From: Acanthaster planci
Lineage: Eukaryota > Echinodermata > Asteroidea > Valvatida > Acanthasteridae
DNA: 64,000 bases
NCBI RefSeq assembly: GCF_001949145.1
Contig: NW_019091516.1
Span: 109,196 to 173,195 of the forward strand
Reading direction: 5' to 3'
The notes beneath the pieces were generated by a model. The model had not been told where the DNA came from, did no database searches, and saw only the letters and a program-made list of their open reading frames with translations. Below are positions 1 through 13,000 of the stretch, piece by piece. The position numbers and the translations under genes are program-made. Numbering within the stretch: position 1 is the first letter of the stretch; the number at the start of each line of letters is the position of its first letter.

Positions 1-1591
1 ATAAAGACATGAAAGATGCACAAAAAGTGAGGCTCAGAAAATTCATTGCAGGGTTCCTTTAACCATGTTAGCTCTGTCTGAGTTGAATTGTCAACTAATA
101 CATGTACAAGTACATGTGTAAGCTACTCATTAACAGTATACACGCCCAGTCCTCTTACCAGTCCATATACATGTACAGTTATCACAGGCATCACAAATTT
201 ACTACAGACCAGCACTTTCTTACCAATTACATGTACCTGCACCATGCCCACTTCACAAATACGGCATACTGTACATGTGTACTGTGCATATATTTCTTAC
301 CCGCAAAACTTCATTTGGTGGTGAGTTGAAACTGTACAGTGTATTTACATATGGTATACTACAAGTTACGAACTGTGCACTGAGTGTGTACTGATATGGT
401 AGACTACAAGTAACGTACATGTACTGTACACTAAGTGTGTACTGTACCAGTATTTAACGAATACATGTAAATTCAAAATTTTGCAAAATTACGGGAAGGT
501 GACACTGTAACAGAGAACTACAAAAAAATAACTGAAGCATAATCAAACAGCACATGCAAAGATTGATAAAATGAATTGTTCTATCAAGGCCAGGCTGACG
601 TGCCTACTGTTAATGAAATTAACGTCATCATTTCATCCCAGAGATTCTTGTCCACATGAGCTCTGATTCAACTCATCATGCAAAGAAAGGCAAGCATATC
701 AAGGTCTGGATATGCAGTCATTATGCTACTAATATACAGGTGTACGTGTGCAGTCTGCACATGTACTTGTAGGTGGTTGGATGACTGACCTAGTGTACAA
801 TCATTCACATCAATCCCCTTGAGATCATCTACAATGTATCAGGAAAAGGGACACATGCTATGGTCCAAGACAGGAGCCAGACTCAGTGACACTGAATGGA
901 AAGGCTGCTTACTGTATTACAGTATTACATGTACAACCTGAAAATGCACAGAATTTGATTCAAGACCAGCAGAGAAGAAAGATGACACACTGCTTTTGCA
1001 AAAATACAAAATGTATATACATGTATGAACAATACATGAAAATGTACAGTACATGTACCAGTATAGAGGGATCCCAATGCGATGCTTTAAACGGCGATCT
1101 GCGCACTTCCGCGTTTGGAAACGAGGCTGTACATGTACATGTATGTGTCAGCTTCAATTCTTAATACGATAAGACGATTCCAAGTAAGGAGTTAAGACAC
1201 AAAATACATAAAGGAGTGCTAAATTCAGACTTTTCTGGCTGCAAATTTTTGTTGAAGAGTCTTTCAGGATGACTCGACACGTAAAATCAAAAGAAAAAAT
1301 AATGACAATTGACTGCGAACTGAAGTACATGTACCTGCGATGGTCGTGCATTTTGTGCAGTGGGCGTACATGTAGTTTAAACTGAAGTGGCATCACACTT
1401 ACAAACCGGATACTCCATGTACCGTGTGGACTCCGCGGGCGCGCATGACAAAGTTCAACACAGAGAGCCTCGGTTTTGATGCAGATATGCGCAGACAGCG
1501 CTAACGTGAAATCCCTCTATTGCTTGGACTTGTGGGTAGGCATACACAGCATTCAGGGGACAAGTTCTTTTGTAAGGGAAATTTGAAGCGA

Positions 1592-1674
1592 GTTGTGGGG
1601 ACATTTTTGAGTCGCCACAACGTTTTCGGTCCCCACAAAATACAGGTGAAATGTTGAGTGTATGTCCCCACAAC
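1592..1674. repeat. Small foldback (13-bp perfect inverted repeat)
   Basis: GTTGTGGGGACAT at 1592-1604 is the exact reverse complement of ATGTCCCCACAAC at 1662-1674. The 57-bp interior carries two further related half-sites (GCCACAA near 1613, GGTCCCCACAA near 1629). A related half-site, TGTCCCCACAA, occurs near 2005. This looks like a short MITE or foldback remnant; no transposase is nearby. Confidence 0.5.
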
Positions 1675-2124
1675 TACGGTGCGGGAGCGTGTGATGTCTG
1701 ACTACTAAACACAAAATTTGTAAAACCTCATTTCAGTAATGCATCTTAAATCTTGCCATTGTTCCTCCTTTAGTCATGAATACTGGACCCGATTGCAACA
1801 GCTCACATTTTTTTTGATATATGTTTTCCAACTGAGGACGTCCTTGATTGCATATATGTATCAAAAGAGTACAGTACATGTGTACCTTATACTCCTATCC
1901 GCATTACCCGGTCAAAGGGGCTACACACTTGTTGAAATGTACAGTGTGTATATATGACAAACACACATGTAAAAAGGAAAGTTACCGGTATGGAGACACT
2001 TTGTGTCCCCACAATGTTTTCTGACTTTTCTGACCAAAGAAACAGTCCCCTTAATGTACATGTAGGAAAGCCTACCCATACACACTTAATGGGTAAATCA
2101 TACATGTACATGTATTTATATGCT

Positions 2125-2157
2125 TACATGTACATGTACATGTACATGTATGTACAT
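2125..2157. repeat. TACATG hexamer tract
   Basis: Uninterrupted or nearly uninterrupted TACATG units. It is one of the longest of many such tracts in the window; others lie near 2388, 2506, 2706, 23356, 25228, 26154, 27410 and 27830. Confidence 0.8.
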
Positions 2158-3009
2158 CCTCCAACTTGGCAGAACTTGACCCACCAGGTATGATTTTGCA
2201 TGTAAATTTTTTTACCAGTTCTTATCACTGTGATCCAGCCCAGTCTACCATGCACACATATGCATAAATTTGTACTTGACTGGGTTTTTTAAGTCACCAA
2301 ACCAAGCAGTAATAGGAAAAGCAGGAAGTAATAACTTTTATCAGTGCAAGTACTGCACGTGTGTACATACATACCGGTATGTACATGTACATGTTCTATT
2401 ATGATCAATATAATACATGTACAGTACATGTAGCTTCTCACATATAGGAGTATCTCCAGCCACGATTTAGCAAGATTTAAGAGAAAATATACAATGTATG
2501 TATGTACATGTACATGTATCGTGGAGTATGTATCGTGATCGGGGAGTACCCTAAAAATGTCTATTGATGTAACAGATACATGTTAATGTATTTGTGCATC
2601 CATCAAATTCTCATTGTGAAACTCCTCGACAAAATTATGCACTGACATTTATTTACTGTCGATGATCGATCGTCCCTTCAACATTTTTCTTTTTTCAGCT
2701 TCCGGTACATGTACATGTACATGTATGTGCGAATTAAAAGCTTTTCCAGGGAGAATGCGGGAAAAATGTCAAGAGAGCATAAAGTTTTACTTTACAGACT
2801 ACAAATAAAAATGATCCGGTCGAAATTGTCTAGAAAATGGATAAATGATTGCTGTTCATTTGTGATTGATGTTGGACGTCTGATACGGGCATTAATGACG
2901 ACTTCAATCAACTTTCGCCGAGAGGGCATTATCAAAAATATGGAGCCTGAAAAAGTACCGGTACTGCGCTCTTTACAGTGTGTTTTTTAAAAAAAAGGAA
3001 ACCAAGATT

Positions 3010-4070
3010 AGTTTTTTAATATCTTGGACATGGTTAAATATTTTAGAAACTGGCAAAAACCATTTATTAATTAATTTCTTATGACACCAAGAAATCCTAT
3101 TTACTGTCGCAGGGGTCCATTTTGGGATCTTTATTTTTTTCAATGTATATTAATGATTTTGATAAATCTTCTAATATACTATCTTTCATTTTATTTGCTG
3201 ATGATAGTAGTCTATTTTAAAACCACCGTGATATAAATGTGCTTTTCAATACCGTTAACCAAGAAATAGAAAACTATCATCATCATGAATTAAAGCTAAT
3301 AAGTTAACTCTTTATGTTAAAAAATTAATTTCATGTTTTTTAATAACAGGCACTATCAGGAACTTCCTGTTGTCAGTGTGGATGGAATTAACATTACAAA
3401 AACAGACTGTATCAAATTTTTGGGCACATACATTGATGATGGTCTTACATGGAAACAGTATGTTAATCACATTGCCACTATTGTATCGAGAAACATACGT
3501 GAAGGTATGATTTCTAATATGAAATGGTTCTTTCCCCACAATATATTAATGGTTTTACACAACACCCTTACATTACCATACATTTCACATGGAATTCTTG
3601 CATGGGGCAATAGTGGTGTTGGTCATATTAACAGAACATTAGAATTATAGAAAAAGGCTTTACATACATGTATAATAATGTTAACTTTCATGAGCATAGT
3701 TATCAGGTAATCCTCTTTTTTAACAATTTTAATACTATGAAAATCACTGACATCTACTCTTTCCAGTTGGGCTCTTTCATGTATCATGTGTATCAACTCA
3801 ATAACTCTCAGCTATACCGCAATCAATTTGCTCGATGTTTTTAAGAAATGAAGATTTTCTTCACCACTTTACACAAGGTAAAGTGATGAATTCCATCACT
3901 CGTTCGCACTGTACTCTACTAAGCTCAATATCTATTTTGAAACTCTTGGGTCCCAAGTTATGGAGTTCCATGGATCTTTCCTTGAAATACTAGTCTCTCA
4001 GCATTCAAACACAAATATAAAAGTAAATTACGAATTAACTATGTACTGTTAGTAACAATTAATTTCTTTC
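3010..4070 (+). mobile_element. Truncated CR1/L2-like non-LTR retrotransposon (RT 3' half)
   Basis: Broken + strand frames encode the second half of a LINE reverse transcriptase. Around 3110-3220 there is a QGSIL-type finger motif, then a YINDF stretch and FADDSSLF, the catalytic Asp pair of the RT palm. From 3333 to 3650 a frame with FLGTYIDDGLTWKQ and a HGILAWG-type thumb segment follows. Further broken frames run to about 4070 and include a GPKLWSS motif typical of the C-terminus of these elements. In-frame stops occur after the FADD motif and after 3650. The 5' part (ORF1, endonuclease, start of RT) is missing, as is usual for 5'-truncated LINE insertions. The clade is inferred from motif style only. 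Confidence 0.75.
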
Positions 4071-4616
4071 TCACGGGGTTGCATCATATCACGCAAAGGC
4101 TACATGGTCATGTAGGCCTACATCATACATGTACCGGTACATGTGCTGTATTTAGGCCTAATATTTGTTGTGTTATTTGTAAAGTGTTAGTGTGTTGTTA
4201 TGTTAGGCCTACTTACATTCAATCCAAACATCACAAGATCAGACAAGATACCGGCCGGCAGTCCTGACTCCCTCTCGTACACAAAATGGGTGGGCTAGAC
4301 GGTACATGTACATCACTAGCACTACATGTGCACCGCACTGCACCGATCGATTTCCAGTGTGGTGTAGCTTTTCCACAAACGCTACATCGCCTTGTGGATG
4401 CTATTATATTATATGATGCTATGCTGATCAGGGTACCTTCACAATCGTTCACAAACATGACAAATCCATTTTGTAACGTCGTGAGGGGCGCAAAAGACAA
4501 AGTTTGGCACAGAAATCAAAATAGGTTCTTTAATCATTCTAACCCGCACAAAATGATAACAAAAATCAAAATGTTTAAAAAATAAAAATCCAGAGCTTAG
4601 TCGTTTTTGAAAAAAA

Positions 4617-4906
4617 AAGTAAGAAAATGGTAATAAGGATGTTCTTACCCATTTAAAAAATGTTTTCGTCCGTCCAAACTAGTCTGGTTTCTCCTACCAC
4701 CTTCAGCCACACTTGATATGCGCACTGCTATCAACGACTTAAGCTATCCAGCGTGGATGTACCGGTAATACCAAAAACCAAAGCCATAGCCACAAATACC
4801 AGGTTCAGACAGGGCTGCCGTGTGGGTTGTGCAGTGTCTTTCGCATGGATTTGCGTACGTAGGATGTATCCCACGTGCGTACATACTAGATCGTACGGTC
4901 GTCAAC
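4617..4906. repeat. Dispersed repeat A, copy 1
   Basis: About 290 bp closely matching 7735-8019 in the same orientation. Both copies begin AAGTAAGAAAATGG and end GGTCGTCAAC, and the flanks differ, which defines the element ends. Copy 1 has a few extra bases around 4759-4766. No coding capacity or clear terminal inverted repeat was seen. Confidence 0.8.
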
Positions 4907-5398
4907 ATCGCATGCCGCGTTTATAAATGCCGTTCGGGCTAAAATAGTTTTATTTGTAGAGTTCTACTGTTTGTATTTTGAGTGGCTACTTGGAAAATCC
5001 TTTCATCAGTCAAATGATAGGATTTCATTGCAACATCTTGCGGCGGAATATTATTTCATATTCATTTCGACTCGGAGTTGCTTCTTGTCATCAGAATTCG
5101 GATATGGTTCGTGACACGACGTTCAACATGATTACGTTTTCGGGATTTTAAACATGTTAACAGGGGACTGAGTTTGTACTAGCTGGGCTTACATTATCTG
5201 TCACCAGGTCACTACCTCCCAGTCCCCTCCTTCCTCCATGCTCTGACATTGTTACTTATTACCTGGGCATATATGGAAAGACCGTTATAATTACATGTAG
5301 CCACTGTACATTATGTTATTACGTGTACCTTCATGTACAGGCTACACATTGTGTACATGCACTTGCAGCAGGGGATGAATTAATATTCATTCTCAATA
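4907..5398. other. Intergenic, nothing recognised
   Basis: Unique-looking AT-rich sequence with a few TACATG motifs. I see no gene, domain or RNA gene. Confidence 0.5.
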
Positions 5399-5986
5399 AA
5401 ACCGAAATACTTGAATTTGTTAGCATTGAGATACATAGAAAACCACTTGGATATTAGAATTTTTCAGACCTCTTTCATAGATCTAGAGTTTGTGTATAGG
5501 GTGTCAAGTGAACTTTCTCTATTTGCCATCTTAAAGTGCCTTAAACATGTTTAAAAGCCAACATTTGTGACATTAGCTGAGAAATATCTAGATATTCATG
5601 TAGAAAAAACATTTTTTAGACCAGTCTCATAATAGAGTTTGTGCAGAGGGTTCCAACTGTAGCAGTGTAGTTTTGCTGGCCCAACTACATAATTCTTGTG
5701 ACTAAAGAAAGTTTTTCAACCTGCTCCAAGTTTTTGTGGCTCACACCCTTACAGAATTTATCCAAAATATGCCAATATGACATATTATCCATGACACAAG
5801 CATGTGGGGAAGATTCCATACATGTATGGACAAGACGGACACCATTTGACACCCTGTGCACAAACCTTATAGTTATTTGGTCTGAACAATTGTGTGTTTT
5901 CTAAGTGAATACTTCAATATTTTCAGTGCTAAATTGGACATTTATTGCTTTACGATGGCTAATTGGTCACTGCAAGGATAACTACT
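5399..5986. repeat. Degenerate inverted-repeat cluster (repeat C)
   Basis: Two forward segments, near 5463-5510 (TTCAGACC then GGGTGTCAAG) and 5614-5660 (TTAGACC then AGAGGGTTCCAAC), resemble the reverse complement of 5840-5930 (TTGACACCCTGTGCACAAACC then GGTCTGAA). The right part, 5836-5986, has a diverged copy at 23635-23806. This looks like an old foldback or MITE cluster. Boundaries are approximate. Confidence 0.5.
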
Positions 5987-7089
5987 GTACATGTAGTGGG
6001 ATCTACATGTATACGCGGAGGTCTTACCAGATTCTGCAATGGCATGAGTCACCACAAAGAAATGATGTTGGCATGTAACTAAGGCACACACTTGCAGTGT
6101 CACTGTTTGCTACAGTCGGGCTGGTCCTACTCTAGTACCAGTTGGGACTGTCCCAACTAAAACAAGTTGGGATGGATCCTGCATGTATGTAGCTGGGGCG
6201 TAACGAAACAATACACAGCTATTATATTCGTGATGGTGAAAATTTCCAAGACCCTAAAACGCTGCCCATGTTCATTTGCTGAGAAGGTTGTAAATGCAAA
6301 AGCATAACGGGAGGCAGTTCACTGTCCAGAATCCACTGTCCAATGGTAATAAGGCCTATTCTGTTTCATCTTGTTTGAACCTACAATATGGTCCCAGATT
6401 AGGGCCTGTCTCGGTTCTCCTATTGGGGAGTAGTCCATTTGTAAACTACATGTATATGTATCCCTACACCCATAGACCCCCTGAGTATGATGTCTTGTTA
6501 GAGGGCATTTCTTCCTTTCTTAAGGATAGGCTCGAGTAAACCTTTTGTGCATTCATTGTAATCAAATTTGAAATAACAAAGAATAGCCTCCGACTCCGCC
6601 TTAATGCAAGGGGTCTATAAATGTGGTGGAAAATCAGAACCATGTTTTAGTCTTGCCCTATGATGAGGTTTTCTTGGGCCTTTCCACAGTATTTATCATT
6701 CACATTAGGTTGTAAGTATAACTTAGCTGTGGCAAGGACAACCTTGAACCAACAGACTAACTGACCTGTACGGTATCTTCTGGCATTTTTCTCACCCATC
6801 ACACACTGCCCTCAAGATGAGGGAATGGGTGCTTCTTAATAAGGGACCCATTCCCCATGCCTTGGGCAGAAGTTGAGTGGCAGCTTTCAGCATGCTTGTG
6901 CTGTACTGTGTGTGCTCCCAGGCCACCCTCTGGTGTGGGGCAGGGTACATGTACAATGTATGTCCAGATTGGCAGTTGTTGATCACTTGATACTGGCTTT
7001 CATCAAGCCTATATGATCTAAATTATTTGAAGTTCATTTTGTTGTATCCTGGTTTTTTGGCATTTTATTGGTTATCTTGCATTGTTCAG
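5987..7089. other. Region upstream of the first recognised fumarase exon
   Basis: The first coding exon of fumarate hydratase (start codon and mitochondrial transit peptide) should lie here or further left, ending in phase 0 before a GT donor. I could not identify a convincing Met-led, Arg-rich short exon. The open frames at 6294-6539 and 6792-6986 show no resemblance to a transit peptide. Confidence 0.4.
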
Positions 7090-10000
7090 GCAACAAAAGT
7101 CCGCATTGAAACAGACACCTTTGGTGAGTTGGAGGTTCCAGCTGATAAGTACTATGGAGCTAACACAGCACGATCCTTCATGAACTTTGACATTGGTGGA
7201 GAAAGGGAAAAGATGCCGGTATGTACACATGAATGATATCCTTAAAGCTTGCCCCCATCCTTATGCCTTATGATCCCATTCCTATATTTTGGTAGCACAG
7301 AGATTCCATGTGTACATGTATGTACAATTTATGAATTGTAGAAAAAAGTGTGGCCCAAACATGGTCAAAGGTCAATAGTTATTTTGCTTGATCTTATAAC
7401 TTTTATTTTTTGAGTCTCCATTCAGTAGGATGTTTTACATGTAGGTTGAGGTCCTTAATTGTGGAAAAAAATCATTTTGGTTTGATATTTCTCACAAGAG
7501 ACAGGAATTCGAAGTTAAAGTGAAAATCAGAGGTCAAAAATTCATTACTCGTAACTTACAAACCCCATGACCCCAAACACAAAAATTTGGTTTTGGGAGT
7601 TTTGTTGTGATGAAACAATGTCAGCAACTTTCAAGAAAATCTGTGATGTTTAACCCAGAAAATGCTTGATCTGACATGAAATGACCCCTTCCCATACATA
7701 AACACAAAATGCCAGGCAACTGGCAAAAAAAATAAAGTAAGAAAATGGTAATAATGATGTCCTTACCCATTGAAAAAATGTTTTCGTCCGTCCAAACTAG
7801 TCTGGTTTCTCCTACCACCTTCAGCCACACTTGATATGCGCACTGCTATCAACGACTTTAGCTATCCAGCGTGGATGGTAATATCAAAAACCAAAGCCAT
7901 AGCCACAAATACCAGGTTCAGACAGGGCTGCCGTCTGGGTTGTGCAGTGTCTTTCGCATGGATTTGTGTATGTAGGATGTATCCCACGTGTGTACATACT
8001 GGATCACACGGTCGTCAACTGCCAGTACCATCATAACTACATGTACAGTGCTGTACTGGTATATATGTACATGTACCGTATGCACGGAGTAACAGATAAA
8101 GCATTCAATTTTTCCTGCCGCTTGCCTTCAAATATTCTCTTGTAAAAATCTTTATCTTGTGAAGCTGCCACTGATTCGTGCATTCGGTGTGCTCAAGGGT
8201 GCCGCAGCCGTGGCAAACCAGGAATTCGGACTTGACACACACAAAGCTGAGTACATCATTAAAGCTGCAAAAGAGGTGAGAAACCAGGGGGAAAATGTAT
8301 TTCCCATTTGACCTTCGAAAGTATTCAGTGAGAAAATGAAAAAAACTTGTGTGAAACGACTCGTATGCACTTCCAGAATAAAGATGTTACCCACACTTTT
8401 GTGCAATGCTTTGTTTACCTTTTGTTTAAACATTTACGTACCGGTGCTTTCTGCTTTTACATTTATCTTAGCGCTGGTGTTTTTATGGCATACATTTACC
8501 TGTACTCACAAGTGCATATTTACCTGCAACTGGGGACCCCCTATTGTTCCTCTTTTGTTTGTACTTCAACTGTTTTAGAAGACCACCCATATGTTTTGTA
8601 CACAGTTGTCAATCGGGGACCTTCTGTCAATCGGGGACCTTATTGTCCTCTATTTTTCAGGGTCCCAAATTGAATGCAGAAACAAACTCGTGTGCACACT
8701 CTTTGCTGGCTTTGATGGGTACCTGAGCACAGAATTACTGTGAGACTGAGCAAAGAACATGTTTCATTTGTCTTCGATCAAAAAGTTCTTCTTGAGTGAC
8801 GTTTCTATGTTCACAAACCGCTCAATGCTCTGCTTGTTTTCTGCCGCATCCTTTAGCAATGCTTACCCTTCAGTAACCTTTTATACAATCATTTCAAGAC
8901 CCTTCAGTAACCTTTAATACAATCATTTCAAGATAATCACTTTTTTGAATCAAGCATGAGATGTTTTTCAACAGAATTATCAGCCAAATGATGCAAGTGG
9001 CAGTTGGCAATTGCCTAAAGTGTTACAGAAAACAGGTCCTTGCAATTTCTGAGTCTGTGAACCTAGGCTTCCTCTCTGTTTTGTTTTTTTTTTGCAAAAG
9101 TACTTCCAACGTCTCGACAGACAGCAAAGTTTGGCCAAAACATGAATGTCATTGTGCTTTGCACTCACCTTAAGACTCTTTTGTTTTCAAAGTTTTTATC
9201 TCACATGTCTTTATTTGCTCCTCAAACATGTCAAAGGAGCCTTCAGTACCTTTCGTTGTTTGTCTTAGTTTAAACAAACGTTCCATACCTGCATTTCTCA
9301 TTTGCTTTTCTTTCTACTCAGCTCGAGGATGGCAAGCTAGACGATCACTTTCCCTTGGTGATTTGGCAGACAGGGTCTGGCACCCAGACTAACATGAATG
9401 TCAATGAGGTGATTAGCAATCGGGCCATTGAGATGATGGGAGGAGTGATGGGCAGCAAGTCACCCATTCATCCCAATGATGATGTGAACAAGAGTCAGGT
9501 ACATTTTCTCTCATCCTCAGCACAATCTGTGCTAGGGATGTTTCATTCAATATGGGAGATTGTTGTGCTAGCTCTGCAGGTTATATCTGACTGCACTTGG
9601 CTTCCACTGGAAATTACACATGTTTGTGGACAGGATGGAAGCATTGTCTATGCAGACAACCACTTCAAGTGTGATCCATAGACCCATCTATTCAGGTGGA
9701 GCCTAAGTGTTGGTCAAAATGAGAAATGTATGATGAATTTCCTTCCTCCAGCAAAGTAAGTAACACCTATTTCAGACAGGCCAAACCAAAAAAAAAGCAA
9801 ATTGTGAACTAAGTACGGCAAAAGTTGGACGTCTGAAACAATTAGGAGTGACCAGGCATGCTAGCAGTTGAAAGAATGACACTTGAAGACACCAGAGCTA
9901 CAGTAAAATCCCGATAAATTGAAGCCTGTTAAGTCGAAATTCTGTTTACCTCGACGTCATTTTGTATTCTCAACAAAGAATAGGCCCGTATGTACAATAA

Positions 10001-13000
10001 ACTATCCGTAATTCAAAAAGTCAATACCACTAAAGCCGCTTATCTTGAAGTTTTGGCAGGCAAATTAAAAAAAAACACTAAAGAATGATGAATGAATGAT
10101 GATGAAAAGTGATGAAAGAAAGCTTGCCTTCATTATGCAAAAGTATGTATTTAGTTCGTCTTTCTGAAACAAAATTTAGTTGGGTCAACCTAGAGTTGCT
10201 CTTAATTCTATTTAGTTTGGCGTGACCCTAGAATGCCTGTCTGAAATGAGTGTTGGGTTCACGCACCAGCCTGTCTTGCATCTCTGCTTTTTGTTCTGCA
10301 TTTTATTAAAGACTTGCTAAGGAAAAGGTTCCCTGTAACTGTGCCATCAAATTAATCAACATGAAAGTTTCTTTTAAAAATTGATTAAAATCCACAATTT
10401 TTCCACCTTACTAGAGTTCCAATGACACTTTCCCAACCGCCATGCATGTAGCGGTTGCCATGGAGATCCACAGGTGCTTGCTACCTGGCTTGCAGACACT
10501 CCATGACGCCCTGCAACAGAAAGAAGAAGATTTCAAAGATATCGTTAAGATTGGCAGAACACACACCCAGGTGGGCTTGCTTGAATTGTTTGAAATTACA
10601 TGTAGGTTTAAGAATCCAGGAGAACGTTGTAGTTTCCACTCATATGTGTTACAAACTGCCGTTAGTATGTTTTCCAGCTCTCACTTATGTACCTCCAAGT
10701 AAATGGAGAGAGAAGGAACGGAACAGTAATGATGGCCGGCGTGTCTTATCTTTCTTGGCTTTGCTATAAAGTGTTTGTCATATCTGCTCTATTACATTGT
10801 GGATGAGCCATTTGTAAGATATGCTGTGTCCAAATGACTTGGCTGTGGCTTGAAATAACACATAGAGATATGCAATCCACTAGCTAGTGGCTTACATTGG
10901 TGTGTTACAAATACAGATATGGAAGCCACTAGCTAGTGGCTTCCACTGGTGTGTTGTTACCGGCCATTACCAAGTAGTGTGGATGCAGCCTTACCTAACG
11001 TACTTATATTGTGAGTTGAATCTGAATCAGCATTAGGGATGCTACTTCAAATGTTTGGCATGTTTTCACTTTGAATTCAACCAAGACAGTTGCAAATCCT
11101 TGTACAAGCCTAGATGCCTGACATTGCTCATGTACAGGTGATAGGAGCACAAATGCCTTGCCTGCAGTTTCCCAGCATAAGAATTGCTTATGATCACACA
11201 ATGTAGCAGCAGTGTATTGAGTTGAGTTAGACTTGAACTGTAAAGGTGCAATAGGCATCATGCAGATTGAACACCTTGTGTTTGGTCATTAGCAGTGGTG
11301 CCCTCGCTTATATTTTCTGAAAGTGGCCTTTTGTCTTGATGCGTCATTAGGACGCAACACCTTTGACCCTTGGCCAGGAGTTCAGTGGGTATCGGACACA
11401 GATAGCCAATGGCATAGCTCGGATACGTGATACCCTTCCGAGGCTCTACCAGCTGGCAGCAGGTAGGCCCGAAACTGTTACACTTTAATAATAATGAAAT
11501 GCATTATATTGATGGAAATACAATTTATCGTCCTATTTCAAAGTTGTATTCATGGGTAAATTGGCCTCATTTATTTTTTACTGTCCGCGATGTTCAGCGG
11601 TCTGAGTTGTATCTGCTGGCACCCACTCTCCACAAATATTCTGGTGTGACAAAGTATTTAGAACATGTTGAAATGTTAATGAAAGGGTAAAAAATTGGAA
11701 AATGGGGGGAGGTGGGAGCCTTCTATAGAATAATCCGATTAGACGCCATAACTCGTGCAAATTCTTCAGTTTGATTCACACGTGCATTTGGCAAATCATG
11801 AAACTTCATTGGTCGAAGAGGCACTTAACAATACGTGCCACCTGTCCACGAGCGTTGTGCCACTGCAGTAATGGCTTCTACATGTAATTCTGGATGTTGA
11901 ATAACACGATACATTCCATGTCACTTGCTGTGTACAGATACACAGAGCTGCATTCATCACAGAGCTGTGACCAAATAGCAATTATTGACTGCCAAGCGGG
12001 ATCATATCATATGCCCATGTATACTAGTTAGCGCTTCCACCACAGTTTATTATTATCAATTGTACTGGTGAAAGTAGAACAAGTACCAATACATTCAAGT
12101 AGTCTGGTCAGCGGTCTCTGCATTATGGTTTGATTGTGGGGAGGACACTTGTCTCTGATATCATGATGTGATACATATATGTACACGAATGACTGAGGGT
12201 GACATACATTTTTATTGACCAGTCACATGATCATGCTAGGCCAATGAAATGCAGTATTCAAGACAGAGGTATAACAAAAGCCTTTATCTGTCCCTATTTG
12301 ATGTTGTGTCTCCTGAAATTTCTTGAAACTAGTACAGTTCTCTGATTTTGACTTGGTGGACTGCCACAGCGTTTAAACTTTTCTGTTATCTTTAATCTTT
12401 AACTCATCAATTCCAAGTTCCGAAATGTTAATGTTGATGTTGAAAGCTTCCCAGTTCTGATTATTGACAATAAACTTTGACGACTACATTCCCAAGCAAA
12501 AAAAAAAAAACACCACCTTGATTTGGATTTTAGTAGATTCTAGATAGTTTTGATTAAATGGAAACAAATAGAGTGGATCATGATGATACCATGGGTAACA
12601 AGATTTGTAAATTATTCATCTACATGTAAATCTAACACCTGTCATGGAGGCTGACTGTACCTACATGTACTCTCTGCATTTATGTGGCTAATATTAACTT
12701 GCCCGCTGTCTCTCAGGTGGGACAGCAGTTGGAACTGGATTGAACACAAGGATAGGCTTTGCCGAGAAAGTAGCTGAAAATATTAAGAAGCGCACAGGTA
12801 TGGGATTAAGTTTCTTATGCCAGTTACTGCCTTGTTGAACTAGATGATCACTCGGAAGGTCTGATGGCTACATCTTAACCAAGTCTCTTGCAGTTAGTTT
12901 GTCAGGAGTTATGGTAACGGTGGACATGGTGGACACCCCATAAGATTTAGTTAAGTGCTGAACAATGCTTTACAGCATTGATTAGTGAAATCAGCGGTAG

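Larger units (their letters stand above)
1..3009. other. Intergenic, TACATG-rich spacer
   Basis: No gene is recognised here. Short open frames on both strands are made largely of codons read through TACATG repeats (runs of Met-Tyr, Thr-Cys or Val-His) and show no domain or splice context. The sequence is AT-rich and punctuated by many copies of the palindrome TACATGTA, alone or in runs. A small foldback at 1592-1674 is listed separately. Confidence 0.6.

Noticed and set aside
2709-2990. 93-codon frame upstream of the CR1/L2-like LINE
   Set aside because: It begins in a TACATG tract (Met-Tyr repeats) and shows no LINE or cellular motif.
7027-7089. Apparent in-frame N-terminal extension of the fumarase exon
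   Set aside because: It uses a TTG start and a hydrophobic intron-derived stretch; the AG acceptor at 7088-7089 marks the true exon start.
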